Below, one piece after another: positions 17,111 through 25,215 of a DNA stretch of 64,000 nucleotides. Below the pieces are notes generated by a model. That model was not told where the DNA came from and ran no database searches. It worked only from the letters and a program-made list of their open reading frames with translations. The stretch's first letter is position 1, and the number at the start of each line of letters is the position of its first letter. The stretch comes from Candidatus Omnitrophota bacterium (lineage in GTDB: Bacteria; Omnitrophota; Gorgyraeia; Gygaellales; Profunditerraquicolaceae). Both the position numbers and the translations under genes were made by a program. The stretch spans positions 11,320 through 75,319 of the forward strand of contig JAUYDL010000018.1 of assembly GCA_030691865.1 (NCBI GenBank), written 5' to 3'.

Positions 17111-17183
17111 GCCGGCGTAGCTCAGTTGGTAGAGCGATAGTTCTGTAAACTATGGGTCGGGGGTTCAATTCCTCTCGCCGGCT
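17111..17183 (+). tRNA. tRNA-Thr (UGU anticodon), with unusual C33
   Basis: The 7-bp acceptor GCCGGCG/CGCCGGC, D arm GCTC/GAGC, anticodon stem ATAGT/ACTAT and T arm with loop TTCAATT are all intact. The 7-nt anticodon loop is TCTGTAA, giving anticodon TGT (Thr), but position 33 is C where almost every tRNA has U. Thr identity is supported by the G1-C72/C2-G71 pairs and by the Thr-Tyr-Gly order, the same as the thrU-tyrU-glyT cluster of E. coli. No encoded CCA. Confidence 0.85.
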
Positions 17184-17209
17184 TAATATGAAGGAATTTA
17201 TATTGAAAT

Positions 17210-17494
17210 GGGCAGGTACCCAAGTGGCCAAAGGGGACAGACTGTGTGAACGCAGCGTCTTGCCGAAAGGCAGGGTGGAAAAGTAGGTGAATTCAGGGGA
17301 GCCCCAAGTAACTCTTGGGGGAATCCTGAGCCAAGCCCGCTGTTCATCATCGCGGGAAGGTGCAGAGACTAAGCGCCTACCACCTAAAGTTAAAAACCAG
17401 GGTGATGAGATAGTCCAAGCTTCGGGGTAACTCGAAGGCACTTGAAATCTGTTGCACTCGTGCTTCAAAGGTTCGAATCCTTTCCTGCCCACCA
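17210..17494 (+). tRNA. tRNA-Tyr (GUA) interrupted by a group I intron
   Basis: The exons are 17210-17245 and 17445-17494. Joined, they form an 86-nt type II tRNA: acceptor GGGCAGG/CCTGCCC, D region CCC/GGG, anticodon stem ACAGA/TCTGT with loop CTGTAAA (anticodon GTA), long variable arm, T arm AAAGG-TTCGAAT-CCTTT, and encoded ACCA. The break falls between anticodon positions 35 and 36. It lies between tRNA-Thr and tRNA-Gly. Confidence 0.93.
17246..17444 (+). ncRNA. Group I self-splicing intron in tRNA-Tyr (199 nt, no ORF)
   Basis: The intron follows a 5' exon ending in U and ends in G, as group I rules require. Paired regions can be traced by hand: P2 TTGCC-GAAA-GGCAG (17260-17273), P3 17283-17289/17374-17380, P4 TTCAGG/CCTGAG (17292-17297/17325-17330), P5 17302-17308/17314-17320, P6 CCCGC/GCGGG (17336-17340/17352-17356), P7 GACTA/TAGTC (17367-17371/17411-17415), P8 CACC/GGTG, P9 CTTCG/CGAAG. 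The core strings GTGCAGAGACTA and CCTGAGCCAAGCC match bacterial tRNA introns such as the cyanobacterial tRNA-Leu one (subgroup IC3-like). A P1 with U.G at the splice site is possible (UGU with GCA). There is no homing endonuclease. Confidence 0.92.
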
Positions 17495-17497
17495 TTT

Positions 17498-17518
17498 TTT
17501 GCGGGGTACTCCCGCAAA
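17498..17518 (+). other. 8-bp hairpin between tRNA-Tyr and tRNA-Gly
   Basis: TTTGCGGG (17498-17505) pairs with CCCGCAAA (17511-17518) around GTACT. It follows the six T residues after the tRNA-Tyr CCA. It may be a processing or termination structure, or a partial copy of the tRNA-Gly start, which also reads TTTTGCGGGAGTA. Confidence 0.5.
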
Positions 17519-17542
17519 GACGATTGAAAAGTTACATCTTTT

Positions 17543-17613
17543 GCGGGAGTAGTTCAGTGGTAGAACAATAGCCTTCCAAGCTATGAATGGGGGTTCGATT
17601 CCCCTCTCCCGCT
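17543..17613 (+). tRNA. tRNA-Gly (UCC anticodon)
   Basis: Acceptor GCGGGAG/CTCCCGC, D arm GTTC/GAAC, anticodon stem ATAGC/GCTAT with loop CTTCCAA (anticodon TCC), and T loop TTCGATT; discriminator T, no encoded CCA. Third member of the Thr-Tyr-Gly cluster. The histidine kinase gene starts 10 bases after it. Confidence 0.95.
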
Positions 17614-17622
17614 TATGCCACT

Positions 17623-19071
17623 ATGAGCACCGAAATGAAAGATATGTTTCCCAGTCTAATAGAAAATGCCGCAGTATTGATGCTTTATTTAGACCATAAT
17701 GGAAAGGTTGCTCTTTGTAATAAGAAAACTGAAAGCATGGTTGGGCTTAAACATGCGGATATCATAGGAAAAAACTGGCTTGAGGTATTGTTCAGGGATA
17801 CAAATAATACTATGAAAAGAGAGATGTTTAAGGCAGTGCTGGATGATGCTTTGACCTATAAAAGGGCAAAGGACTTTGAGTGTCATCTCTTGAGTAATCA
17901 TGGTAACGCCCGGCTGGTCTCTTGGAATATCACTCCCATTCTTGACAAAAATAATCAGATTCAGGGAAGCCTGCTTTTTGGCCATGATATTACCGAGATC
18001 CAGGAACGAGAAAATTCGGTCAAGAATATCGACGACACCCTAAAGAATATTATCTCCAGCATTAATGAGTATGCTTTATACGTAATTAATCTGGATGGCC
18101 TGATTACTTATTTCGGGATGGGTTGCGAAACGATGTTCGGCTACAGTAAGCCCGAGATCATCTTTAAACACGTAAGCATTCTGCATAATATTAATCAAGC
18201 CGTCTCTGAGCTTGGCCTGATTTTGGAGCGTGTGCGTCTATTTGGTAAGTACGAATTAGAACTGAAACTGTTTACTAAAGCTGGCGTGGTTATTCCGGTG
18301 AGATTAACGGTTAATCAATTTCTAGATGCCAGTAGCAAGCTAACCGGTTATATATTTATTGCCAAAGATATAACCGAGACAAAAAAATTGGAATACCAGG
18401 TCTTCCAGGCTGAAAAATTAGCCGCTCTGGGGCAACTCTCTACCGGTATGGCCCACGAAATTAATAACCCTCTTTTTGTTATCTCCGGAAGGTTAGAGAT
18501 GCTTAAACAGGAAGGGCTTAGTCAGGAGTTTAAAGAGACGATTAATTTAATTGACTCTCAGGTTAATCGTATACGTAAACTGGTTGATCGGATTCTAAAG
18601 TTTGCACGTAAATCAACCATGACTCCGGAGGCGATTAATATTAATGAAATTATCGAACTAGTTTTACCCCTGGTTCATTATAATAAATTACCGTCGGTTA
18701 AAGTTGAAATCGAAAAATCTTTTGAAAAAAATATGCCAAAAATCTCAGGCGACCCGGATCAGCTACAAGAAGTTTTTCTGAATATGATTATTAATGCTTA
18801 TCAGGCCATGCCTGAGGGTGGAATAATTAAAATTACTACGAGCAATTTCCAGAATCTTTATGCCCAGATACAAATAACTGACACCGGGGTCGGCATTCCG
18901 GCGGCTAACTTTAAAAATATTTTTATGCCTTTTTTTTCAACTAAAGGCCAGGGTACCGGATTAGGATTATCAATTTGTCATAACATTATTAAGAACCATA
19001 ACGGCTCTATTGAATTGGAAAGCCGGATCAATCAAGGAACAACTTTTACCGTTAAATTACCTTTTATCTAA
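17623..19071 (+). CDS. PAS-domain sensor histidine kinase
   Basis: Two PAS domains (about residues 1-115 and 125-250) precede a HisKA/HATPase module. The phospho-accepting histidine is H278 in GMAHEINNPLFVI; later boxes are N (NMIINAYQAM), G1 (DTGVGIP) and G2 (GTGLGLSI). There are no transmembrane segments, so it is a cytosolic sensor, ligand unknown. The ATG at 17623 is preferred because upstream in-frame starts lie inside tRNA-Gly. The receiver protein after the next repeat is the likely partner. Confidence 0.92.
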   Translation: MSTEMKDMFPSLIENAAVLMLYLDHNGKVALCNKKTESMVGLKHADIIGKNWLEVLFRDTNNTMKREMFKAVLDDALTYKRAKDFECHLLSNHGNARLVSWNITPILDKNNQIQGSLLFGHDITEIQERENSVKNIDDTLKNIISSINEYALYVINLDGLITYFGMGCETMFGYSKPEIIFKHVSILHNINQAVSELGLILERVRLFGKYELELKLFTKAGVVIPVRLTVNQFLDASSKLTGYIFIAKDITETKKLEYQVFQAEKLAALGQLSTGMAHEINNPLFVISGRLEMLKQEGLSQEFKETINLIDSQVNRIRKLVDRILKFARKSTMTPEAININEIIELVLPLVHYNKLPSVKVEIEKSFEKNMPKISGDPDQLQEVFLNMIINAYQAMPEGGIIKITTSNFQNLYAQIQITDTGVGIPAANFKNIFMPFFSTKGQGTGLGLSICHNIIKNHNGSIELESRINQGTTFTVKLPFI

Positions 19072-19073
19072 AG

Positions 19074-19173
19074 ACACCCGGCGCTAATTGGCACCCCACG
19101 CTAAGCTGAATTGCGTGGGTGTCCGTCAGGTGACGGAGAATTGCGCCGGTGTTGTGTTCGTACACAAGGAGGT
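19074..19173 (+). repeat. Nested-hairpin element with terminal Shine-Dalgarno (copy A)
   Basis: The outer stem ACACCCGGCGC (19074-19084) pairs with GCGCCGGTGT (19143-19152). Inside its loop sit an inner stem of the same design (CACCCCACGC 19092-19101 with GCGTGGGTG 19113-19121) and a perfect 7-bp hairpin TCCGTCAGGTGACGGA (19122-19137). Both long stems carry an extra C in the 5' arm. A last stem TTGTGT/ACACAA (19152-19157/19162-19167) leads straight into AAGGAGG before the GTG start of the response regulator. It fills the whole gap between the kinase and its regulator. Confidence 0.88.
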
Positions 19174-19177
19174 AACT

Positions 19178-19564
19178 GTGCTCTATAAAGTTTTAGTTGT
19201 TGATGATGAATCAGCCGTGAGGGACTTACTGAGAGATTTTTTAAAAAAAGAGGATTGTCTGTCGATTACTTGTAGAAGTGGTGAAGAGGCATTGGCCATA
19301 CTTAAAAAAGAAACTTTTGATGCTGTATTATTGGACATCAAGCTCTCCGGAATGAGCGGTTTAGAGGTGCTTAAAGAAATCAGAAAGAATTATGCGAATT
19401 TGCCGGTAGTGATGATCACGGGTTTTGGATTTGATGAAGAATTGATTTATAAAAGCAAACAGCTTGGCTGCAGCGGTTTTATCGGTAAAAACATACCGAT
19501 GACCCAAATTATCGTTACCTTTAAGCAATTTGTAAAAGAGGCTAAAGGAAAAGGCAGCTCTTAA
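19178..19564 (+). CDS. Stand-alone response regulator receiver
   Basis: A 128-residue CheY-like domain with no output domain. The acidic pocket is D9-D10, the phosphorylated residue is D53 in AVLLDIKLSG, and the conserved Thr (MITGFG) and Lys (FIGKNIP) are present. The start is GTG at 19178, placed by AAGGAGG at the end of the nested-hairpin repeat; an in-frame ATG at 19088 would translate the repeat and is unlikely. Likely receives phosphate from the PAS kinase just upstream. The TAATG overlap couples it to the next gene. Confidence 0.9.
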   Translation: MLYKVLVVDDESAVRDLLRDFLKKEDCLSITCRSGEEALAILKKETFDAVLLDIKLSGMSGLEVLKEIRKNYANLPVVMITGFGFDEELIYKSKQLGCSGFIGKNIPMTQIIVTFKQFVKEAKGKGSS

Positions 19565-20322
19565 TGAGTGAAGAATTTTTAAAACCGGTTTTTATTGATG
19601 CCTTTGATCTTGATGATGCCTGGTTTCAATGCCTATCCGTGATTTTAGATAAAGGGCATGTTTATACGATTACCCGCGGAAGCTACGAAGGGCAAAAGAG
19701 GCTGGAATTTGATTTTATTTCCATCCGGATACGTAAACCCAGCCATCAGATTATTCCTATAATTCCGGAAGGCATGAGTATTCCTGCTCCGACAGATATG
19801 GATTATATCCAGGGGTATCTTAGTTATCTGCTTACCGGGGCCAAGACTGAAACTGAGGATTATACTTACGGGGAAAGGTTAGTTGATCCTAAGGTTAAGA
19901 TTAAGCAAAATTTAAATGGCCAGGAATTGATTTCGGATATGCCTTTAAATGTTAATCAAATAGAAGAAGTAATTAAAATGTACAAAGAAAAGGGCTCAGG
20001 GACTAATCAAGCGGTCATGGAAATCGGTATGCCTTCAGATATAAAGTTAATTGATCCGCCTTGCTTAAGGTTAATTGATACACGGCTGCGTTATGGTAAA
20101 TTGCATTTCATACTTTATTTTCGTTCCTGGGATCTTTGGGGCGGTTTTCCCTCCAACCTGGGTGGTTTACAACTGGTAAAACAATATATGGCTGAAGAGA
20201 TCGGGGTCGAGGATGGAGAAATTATTGCCGTAAGCAAAGGCTTGCATCTTTATGATTATGCTTGGGATCTGGCAATGTTAAGAACAAATAAAAAGAGGGA
20301 TTTTAAAGTAAATCATGTCTAA
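19564..20322 (+). CDS. Thymidylate synthase-like protein (archaeal-type)
   Basis: The second half has the thymidylate synthase core: PPC with C167 as candidate nucleophile, then R187 in RSWD, GGFPSNLGG with N198 (the family has GLPFN), and LHLYDYAWD with H228 and Y230 (the family has THLY). The arrangement is closest to the short archaeal ThyA-like proteins. Reaction by family: methylation of dUMP with methylene-tetrahydrofolate. The N-terminal about 150 residues are divergent, so activity on dUMP is inferred. The start overlaps the receiver stop; the end overlaps gpsA by 8 bases. Confidence 0.7.
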   Translation: MSEEFLKPVFIDAFDLDDAWFQCLSVILDKGHVYTITRGSYEGQKRLEFDFISIRIRKPSHQIIPIIPEGMSIPAPTDMDYIQGYLSYLLTGAKTETEDYTYGERLVDPKVKIKQNLNGQELISDMPLNVNQIEEVIKMYKEKGSGTNQAVMEIGMPSDIKLIDPPCLRLIDTRLRYGKLHFILYFRSWDLWGGFPSNLGGLQLVKQYMAEEIGVEDGEIIAVSKGLHLYDYAWDLAMLRTNKKRDFKVNHV

Positions 20323-21310
20323 GCTGCGCATTGCGATATTAGGAGATGGGGGGTGGGGAACGACATTAGCGGTATTGCTTTCTAATAAAGGCTATTCTGT
20401 TACGCTTTGGGGTGCCTTTGCCGACTATACTAAAAGGATGGTTAAAACCAGGTATAATCCAAAATTCCTACCGGGAATAAAAATTCCGCGCCGAATCAAA
20501 ATAACCAGCGATATAAAAAGTGCAGCCAAAGATAAAGAAATTGTCGTATTGGCGATCCCTTCTCAATATACCAGGCTGACGCTGAGAAAGATTGTAGGTA
20601 GCTTTGCTAAAAAAACTATTTTTTTAAGTGTGACTAAAGGGATTGAAATAAGCTCTTCTAAAAGAATATCCGAAGTAATCCGCGCAGAGCTTGGGCCGGT
20701 CAAACTTGCCGTCCTATCCGGGCCGACTATTGCCGGCGAGGTAGCTAAAGAAGTTCCGACGGCCGCGGTGGTGGCTTCAAGTAGTAAGCAAATACGCAAA
20801 ACTATCCAAGCAGTATTTAGTACAAAAAGATTTCGCGTGTATACTAACCCGGATGTGATTGGCGTAGAATTAGGGGGCAGTTTAAAGAATGTAATCGCCA
20901 TTGCCTGTGGCGTATCTGATGGGTTAGGATTTGGCACCAACACTAAAGCCGCCATCCTTACCCGGGGGCTTGCCGAGATTTCCAGATTAGGCAAGGCAAT
21001 GGGTGCAAAATTAGAGACCTTCAGCGGGATAAGCGGATTAGGAGATCTAGTTACAACCTGTATCAGTAAACAGAGCCGTAATCGCAGTGTGGGAGAACTG
21101 ATCGGAAAAGGTAAGAACCTGGAAGAAATTTGCCGGCACATGCAGATGGTCGCTGAGGGGGTACCCACAGCAAAATCTGCCTATGCTTTAAGTTTGAAAT
21201 ATAAGATAGATATGCCTATAATCAGAGAGGTGTATTATTTACTTTATAAGAATAAATCTCCAGCTCAAGCGGTAAAAGATCTGATGACGAGAAAAAGTAA
21301 AGAAGAATAG
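20315..21310 (+). CDS. gpsA: NAD(P)-dependent glycerol-3-phosphate dehydrogenase
   Basis: GpsA reduces dihydroxyacetone phosphate to sn-glycerol 3-phosphate for phospholipid synthesis. N-terminal Rossmann motif GDGGWGTTLAVLL, then VLAIPSQY, SVTKGIE, LSGPTIAGEVA, the catalytic region ELGGSLKNVIAIACG and SGLGDLVTTCISKQSRNR. Length 331 is normal. It is the last gene before a hairpin repeat and tRNA-Pro. Confidence 0.97.
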   Translation: MSKLRIAILGDGGWGTTLAVLLSNKGYSVTLWGAFADYTKRMVKTRYNPKFLPGIKIPRRIKITSDIKSAAKDKEIVVLAIPSQYTRLTLRKIVGSFAKKTIFLSVTKGIEISSSKRISEVIRAELGPVKLAVLSGPTIAGEVAKEVPTAAVVASSSKQIRKTIQAVFSTKRFRVYTNPDVIGVELGGSLKNVIAIACGVSDGLGFGTNTKAAILTRGLAEISRLGKAMGAKLETFSGISGLGDLVTTCISKQSRNRSVGELIGKGKNLEEICRHMQMVAEGVPTAKSAYALSLKYKIDMPIIREVYYLLYKNKSPAQAVKDLMTRKSKEE

Positions 21311-21332
21311 CAACTGACATCAATAAACAACG

Positions 21333-21364
21333 GCACCCGGCGCTAAGCGGAATTGCGCCGGTGC
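21333..21364 (+). repeat. Single unit of the nested-hairpin family, upstream of tRNA-Pro
   Basis: GCACCCGGCGC (21333-21343) pairs with GCGCCGGTGC (21355-21364), one C bulged, around the loop TAAGCGGAATT. The terminal pair is G-C here rather than the A-T or T-A of other copies, a compensatory change. No Shine-Dalgarno stem follows; tRNA-Pro begins 13 bases later. Confidence 0.85.
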
Positions 21365-21377
21365 GCAATAGGTATTG

Positions 21378-21454
21378 CGGGGCGTGGCTCAGCTTGGTAG
21401 AGCGCTTGAATGGGGTTCAAGAGGTCACAGGTTCAAGTCCTGTCGCCCCGACCA
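21378..21454 (+). tRNA. tRNA-Pro (GGG anticodon)
   Basis: Acceptor CGGGGCG/CGCCCCG, anticodon stem CTTGA/TCAAG with loop ATGGGGT (anticodon GGG), T arm ACAGG-TTCAAGT-CCTGT, and encoded CCA. Standard features of tRNA-Pro including the C1-G72 pair. Confidence 0.95.
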
Positions 21455-21468
21455 GATTAGAGGTAATT

Positions 21469-21810
21469 ATGGAGGAAAAAAGGCAAAACGCTCGAATTGA
21501 TAAGCCATTGATTATGCAATATGCTCAAAGTACACCAGAACCACTGCGCTGGGATTCTACTACAATTAAGAATATTAGCACCGATGGGATTTTATTTAAT
21601 ACCAATAAAATTTTCGGCAAAAACGAAAGGCTGCAGTTACGTTTTACAATACCAGCTGATCCCTTTAATCGCCTGGAAGCAGTAGGCGAAGTGGTGGAAT
21701 CTGTCCTCCATGGCCATAGAACGCGTATAAAGTTTATCAATCTGGGCGAGCATGAGAAGAAGGTAATCGGCGATTATGTGGAGTGTTTATTAAGAAGCAA
21801 TAAAAAGTAA
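21469..21810 (+). CDS. PilZ domain protein
   Basis: A 113-residue single-domain protein. The c-di-GMP binding motifs are visible: RQNAR near the N-terminus (RxxxR) and NISTDG (N/DxSxxG) about 35 residues on. The start ATG at 21469 is preferred because an in-frame upstream ATG would run through tRNA-Pro. A second PilZ gene follows 12 bases later, so two c-di-GMP receptors are likely co-transcribed; no cyclase or phosphodiesterase for c-di-GMP is in the window. Confidence 0.88.
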   Translation: MEEKRQNARIDKPLIMQYAQSTPEPLRWDSTTIKNISTDGILFNTNKIFGKNERLQLRFTIPADPFNRLEAVGEVVESVLHGHRTRIKFINLGEHEKKVIGDYVECLLRSNKK

Positions 21811-21822
21811 AGAGGAGGATAT

Positions 21823-22182
21823 ATGTCAAAAAAATACGAAGGCACAGAGAGAAGAAAGTATTCCCGCGCAAACGGAAGATTTATTGTTTCCTATAGGGTT
21901 ATTCCAAATAACAGAAACGCCGATATTTCACAGACTAAAAATTTAAGCTTAGGCGGGATGCTTCTGACCACCAATTGTCAGTTTTCGGTAGGAACAAATT
22001 TAGCGCTTGAGATTCGCCTGCCCTTTGATCCTGATCCGATTATGACTATCGCTAAGGTCCTGGAATCAAATGAAATTACCAAGGGTATAATTTATGATAC
22101 GCGTCTTGCTTTCTTAGCGGTAGATGAAAAGCATCGCAAAGTAATCGGTGAAACAGTCGCTTATTATCTTAAGAAAGGTTAA
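21823..22182 (+). CDS. PilZ domain protein
   Basis: A 119-residue protein with RRKYSRANGRF (RxxxR) and NLSLGGMLL (NxSxxG) c-di-GMP binding motifs, similar in layout to the preceding PilZ gene and probably a paralogue. AGAGGAGG precedes the start. It ends 2 bases before hom. Confidence 0.9.
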   Translation: MSKKYEGTERRKYSRANGRFIVSYRVIPNNRNADISQTKNLSLGGMLLTTNCQFSVGTNLALEIRLPFDPDPIMTIAKVLESNEITKGIIYDTRLAFLAVDEKHRKVIGETVAYYLKKG

Positions 22183-22184
22183 CT

Positions 22185-23480
22185 ATGAGAAAAATCAATG
22201 TCGGGATTATCGGTTTCGGCAATATCGGATGTGGAGTGGTAAAGGTCCTTGGTTCTAGAAAATCGCTATTGGCGCAAAAAATAGAAACCGAAATCGTAAT
22301 TAAAAAAATATGCGACAAGGATCTTACCAGGGAAAGAGATGTTGTTGTAGATAAAGCCTTACTCACTAACGATGCCTATGAAATTATTAATGATCCCGGA
22401 ATTGACATTATTGTGGAATTAATAGGCGGGATTAATCCGGCCAAAGAGTTTATTTTAGCGGCTTTAAAAAAAGGTAAACATGTGGTTACTGCCAATAAAG
22501 CCCTGTTGGCCCAACATGGTAATGAGTTATTCAGAGAGGCCATGGAGCGAGGAAAAAATATTTATTTTGAAGCTTCGGTAGGCGCAGGCATCCCAATTAT
22601 AAAATCCATTAAAGAAGGGCTGGTGGCCAATAAATTCAGCAGTATTTTTGGTATTGTAAACGGCACATCAAATTATGTGCTTACGCAGATGTCTAAAGAA
22701 AACTGCTCTTTTGTTAATGCCTTAAGCAAAGCTAAGCTTAAGGGATTTGCCGAAAAGGATTCCACTTTCGATATCCAGGGTATTGACTCAGCGCATAAGC
22801 TCGTATTGCTTACTTATCTGGCTTTTGGAAAAATTGTTAATCTAAAAGATATTTTTATTGAAGGTATAACTCAAGTTTCTGCCTCTGATATTGCTTATGC
22901 TAAAGAGTTAGGATACACCATAAAATTATTGGCCATCGCTAAGAAGGAAATCGATGAGTTAGAAGTTCGGGTTCATCCAACCCTTTTACCCAGCGAACAT
23001 CTGCTTTCTTCGGTAGACGGGGTTTTTAATGCTATTTATGTCTCTAGCGACCTGGCAGGGGATCTTATGTTTTACGGACCGGGGGCAGGGCAATTACCCG
23101 CTGCCTCGGCAGTTGTTTCGGATATTGTTGATCTCACTCAGGATATTAAAGCTGGATTGTTTAGGCCAACTTTAAATTCCCGGGAAGATAACTCCATTAA
23201 AGGTTTACGTAAAATAGATGAATTTGAAAATAAATATTACATCCGAATTACGGCAGTAGATAAACCGGGAGTATTAGCAAAAATATCCGGAATCCTGGCA
23301 AAATTCGGTATTAGCATTGCTTCCGTTACTCAAAAGGAGAGGCTAAAATCTCATATTGTGCCGGTAGTGATGGTTACGCACGAAGTAAAAGAAAAAAATC
23401 TGCGGGGCGCCTTAAAAATGATTGATAAATTGGCAGAGATTAAAGATAAATCTATCGCCATACGGATCGAAGGTGTTTAA
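22185..23480 (+). CDS. hom: Homoserine dehydrogenase with C-terminal ACT domain
   Basis: Hom reduces aspartate semialdehyde to homoserine. The Rossmann motif [10 protein letters not shown] is at about residues 10-19; [32 protein letters not shown] and [11 protein letters not shown] follow. The last about 80 residues form an ACT domain ([17 protein letters not shown]), suggesting feedback control by threonine. The stop overlaps the thrC start (TAATG). Confidence 0.97.
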   Translation: MRKINVGIIGFGNIGCGVVKVLGSRKSLLAQKIETEIVIKKICDKDLTRERDVVVDKALLTNDAYEIINDPGIDIIVELIGGINPAKEFILAALKKGKHVVTANKALLAQHGNELFREAMERGKNIYFEASVGAGIPIIKSIKEGLVANKFSSIFGIVNGTSNYVLTQMSKENCSFVNALSKAKLKGFAEKDSTFDIQGIDSAHKLVLLTYLAFGKIVNLKDIFIEGITQVSASDIAYAKELGYTIKLLAIAKKEIDELEVRVHPTLLPSEHLLSSVDGVFNAIYVSSDLAGDLMFYGPGAGQLPAASAVVSDIVDLTQDIKAGLFRPTLNSREDNSIKGLRKIDEFENKYYIRITAVDKPGVLAKISGILAKFGISIASVTQKERLKSHIVPVVMVTHEVKEKNLRGALKMIDKLAEIKDKSIAIRIEGV

Positions 23481-24559
23481 TGAGCGAGCAAAAATATAAA
23501 GGGATAATTCAGAAATACAGGCGATTTTTGCCGGTGAGCGAGGAAACTCCGGTGATTACTTTAAATGAAGGAAATACTCCCTTGATTTATGCCGGCTATT
23601 TAAGCAGGCTGGTGGGAAAAAATTGCGAAGTTTATTTAAAGTGCGAAGGCCTTAATCCTACCGGTTCTTTTAAAGACAGGGGGATGACACTGGCTATTTC
23701 CAAAGCCTGCGAGGAAAAGGCTACTGCGGTGATGTGCGCTTCTACCGGAAACACTTCGGCATCTGCTGCTGCTTACGCCGCAGTCGCCGGAATAAAATGC
23801 ATCGTTCTTATCCCCAGCGGAGCAATTGCTTTGGGAAAACTTAGTCAGGCGTTAATTCACGGGGCAAAGGTTTTAGCGATTAAGGGAAATTTTGATACCG
23901 CTTTGAGCATGGTCAAAGAAATTACTCAAGCCTTTCCCATTACACTAGTGAATTCTTTAAATCCTTATCGTATCCAGGGGCAAAAAACTGCCAGTTTTGA
24001 AATATGCGATTACCTGGGCGATGCGCCGGATTTTCAGATTATGCCGGTAGGAAACGCCGGAAATATCACTGCTTACTGGAAAGGCTACCAAGAATATCAG
24101 AGCCAGGCTTTAAGTAAAAAACTTCCGGTAATGTTAGGTTTTCAGGCACAAGGATCTGCTCCGATTGTAAGAAATAAACCGATTCTTAACCCTGAAACGA
24201 TTGCCACCGCCATCCGGATCGGAAACCCGGCCAGCTGGAAGGGTGCGACAGATGCGCGCGATGAATCGGGTGGATTAATTGATATGGTTTCAGATACACA
24301 AATACTTGCCGCTTATAAAATGCTTGCGGAAAAAGAAGGTGTATTTGCTGAGCCGGCTTCTGCGGCTTCGATTGCCGGGCTATTGAAATTAATAAAAAAG
24401 GGTTACTTTACACCGAGCACCAAACACCGAAAAATTCGTATTGTCTGTATTCTGACCGGGCATGGCTTAAAGGATCCTGAACGGGCGATTAAAACAATTA
24501 AACCGCCTAAGCTGATGCGCGCAGATTTAAAAACAATTATTAAAGAAATTGGCTACTAG
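23480..24559 (+). CDS. thrC: Threonine synthase
   Basis: A PLP enzyme converting O-phosphohomoserine to threonine. The PLP lysine lies in [30 protein letters not shown] and the [16 protein letters not shown] phosphate-binding glycine region are clear. Length 359 is the short bacterial type. It sits directly after hom; the coaB start (TTG) lies inside its last codons. Confidence 0.97.
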   Translation: MSEQKYKGIIQKYRRFLPVSEETPVITLNEGNTPLIYAGYLSRLVGKNCEVYLKCEGLNPTGSFKDRGMTLAISKACEEKATAVMCASTGNTSASAAAYAAVAGIKCIVLIPSGAIALGKLSQALIHGAKVLAIKGNFDTALSMVKEITQAFPITLVNSLNPYRIQGQKTASFEICDYLGDAPDFQIMPVGNAGNITAYWKGYQEYQSQALSKKLPVMLGFQAQGSAPIVRNKPILNPETIATAIRIGNPASWKGATDARDESGGLIDMVSDTQILAAYKMLAEKEGVFAEPASAASIAGLLKLIKKGYFTPSTKHRKIRIVCILTGHGLKDPERAIKTIKPPKLMRADLKTIIKEIGY

Positions 24560-25187
24560 AAAAAGAATTCTGATTACTGCCGGGCCTACCTGGGTAGCGA
24601 TAGACCGGGTGCGGGTAATTAGTAACGAGGCCTCGGGAGAAACCGGATTCATCCTGGCAAATAAATTTAGAAAACTTGGGGCTAAAGTTACCCTGTTGCT
24701 TGGCCCGGGAAATTTCTGCCGAGCTGACCAAACGGGCATCCAAGTAATCCGTTTTAAATATTATTCTGAATTAGCGCAGCTCTTAGATAAAGAATTAAAA
24801 AATGGGAAATATGCGGCGGTTATTCATGCTGCGGCAGTTGCTGATTATGCGCCCAAAGAAATAATTCACCGTAAAGTCAGTTCTCAACGCAGGAGCTGGA
24901 AAATAAATTTAGTTCCCACGAAGAAACTGATCAAGAGCTTAAAAATTTACCAACCGGATTTATTTACTGTGGGTTTTAAGTTCCAACCGAATGCAGATAA
25001 AGATAAACTGATAGCAAAAGGCAGGGAGCTGTTTGAGTCGGCAAATTTAGATTTGGTGGTAGCTAACTCTAATAAAAGCAGGGGTTATCAAGCCTACATT
25101 TTAGACGGCCAAAATAAATACGGGCCTTTCTTAAATAAAACAAAAATGGCTATTTATTTATCCAGATTAATTTTGTCCAGAGCTTAA
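24549..25187 (+). CDS. coaB: Phosphopantothenate-cysteine ligase (CoaB domain alone)
   Basis: CoaB joins cysteine to 4'-phosphopantothenate. Hallmarks are [25 protein letters not shown] split around the nucleotide-binding ITAGPT and ISN..SG motifs, AAVADYAP, and LVANSN near the end. The usual N-terminal CoaC decarboxylase half is missing, so a separate CoaC is expected elsewhere. The start is TTG at 24549, overlapping thrC by 11 bases. coaX, panB and panE are also in the window. Confidence 0.88.
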   Translation: MATRKRILITAGPTWVAIDRVRVISNEASGETGFILANKFRKLGAKVTLLLGPGNFCRADQTGIQVIRFKYYSELAQLLDKELKNGKYAAVIHAAAVADYAPKEIIHRKVSSQRRSWKINLVPTKKLIKSLKIYQPDLFTVGFKFQPNADKDKLIAKGRELFESANLDLVVANSNKSRGYQAYILDGQNKYGPFLNKTKMAIYLSRLILSRA

Positions 25188-25215
25188 AAAAAATTTATGA
25201 GGTAAAATTTCTAAT

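Noticed and set aside
17111..17183. Reading the first cluster tRNA as tRNA-Tyr because GTA occurs in the loop
   Set aside because: With a 5-bp anticodon stem GTA falls at positions 35-37, not 34-36, and the variable loop is short; Thr(UGU) fits better despite C33.
17246..17444. Archaeal-type (bulge-helix-bulge) or group II intron in tRNA-Tyr
   Set aside because: No bulge-helix-bulge at the exon junctions and no domain V-like hairpin; the P3-P8 pairing and terminal G fit group I.
17106..17495. A 129-codon minus-strand reading frame across the tRNA-Thr and tRNA-Tyr genes
   Set aside because: It is antisense to two well-folded tRNAs and a group I intron, with no ribosome-binding site; a chance open frame.
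19074..19173. Nested hairpins as integron attC sites
   Set aside because: They have paired long stems, but the R-box core sequences and an integrase are absent, and the genes between copies are core genes, not cassettes.
19088..19177. In-frame upstream ATG extending the response regulator
   Set aside because: It would translate the whole repeat; the receiver fold begins just after the GTG at 19178, which has AAGGAGG in front.
20563..21168. Long minus-strand open frame within gpsA (and similar ones within ftsH, panE and ppdK)
   Set aside because: They are antisense shadows of clearly conserved genes, with no homology signal or ribosome-binding site.
21361..21468. In-frame upstream start of the first PilZ gene
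   Set aside because: The extension runs through the tRNA-Pro gene; ATG at 21469 matches the PilZ domain start.
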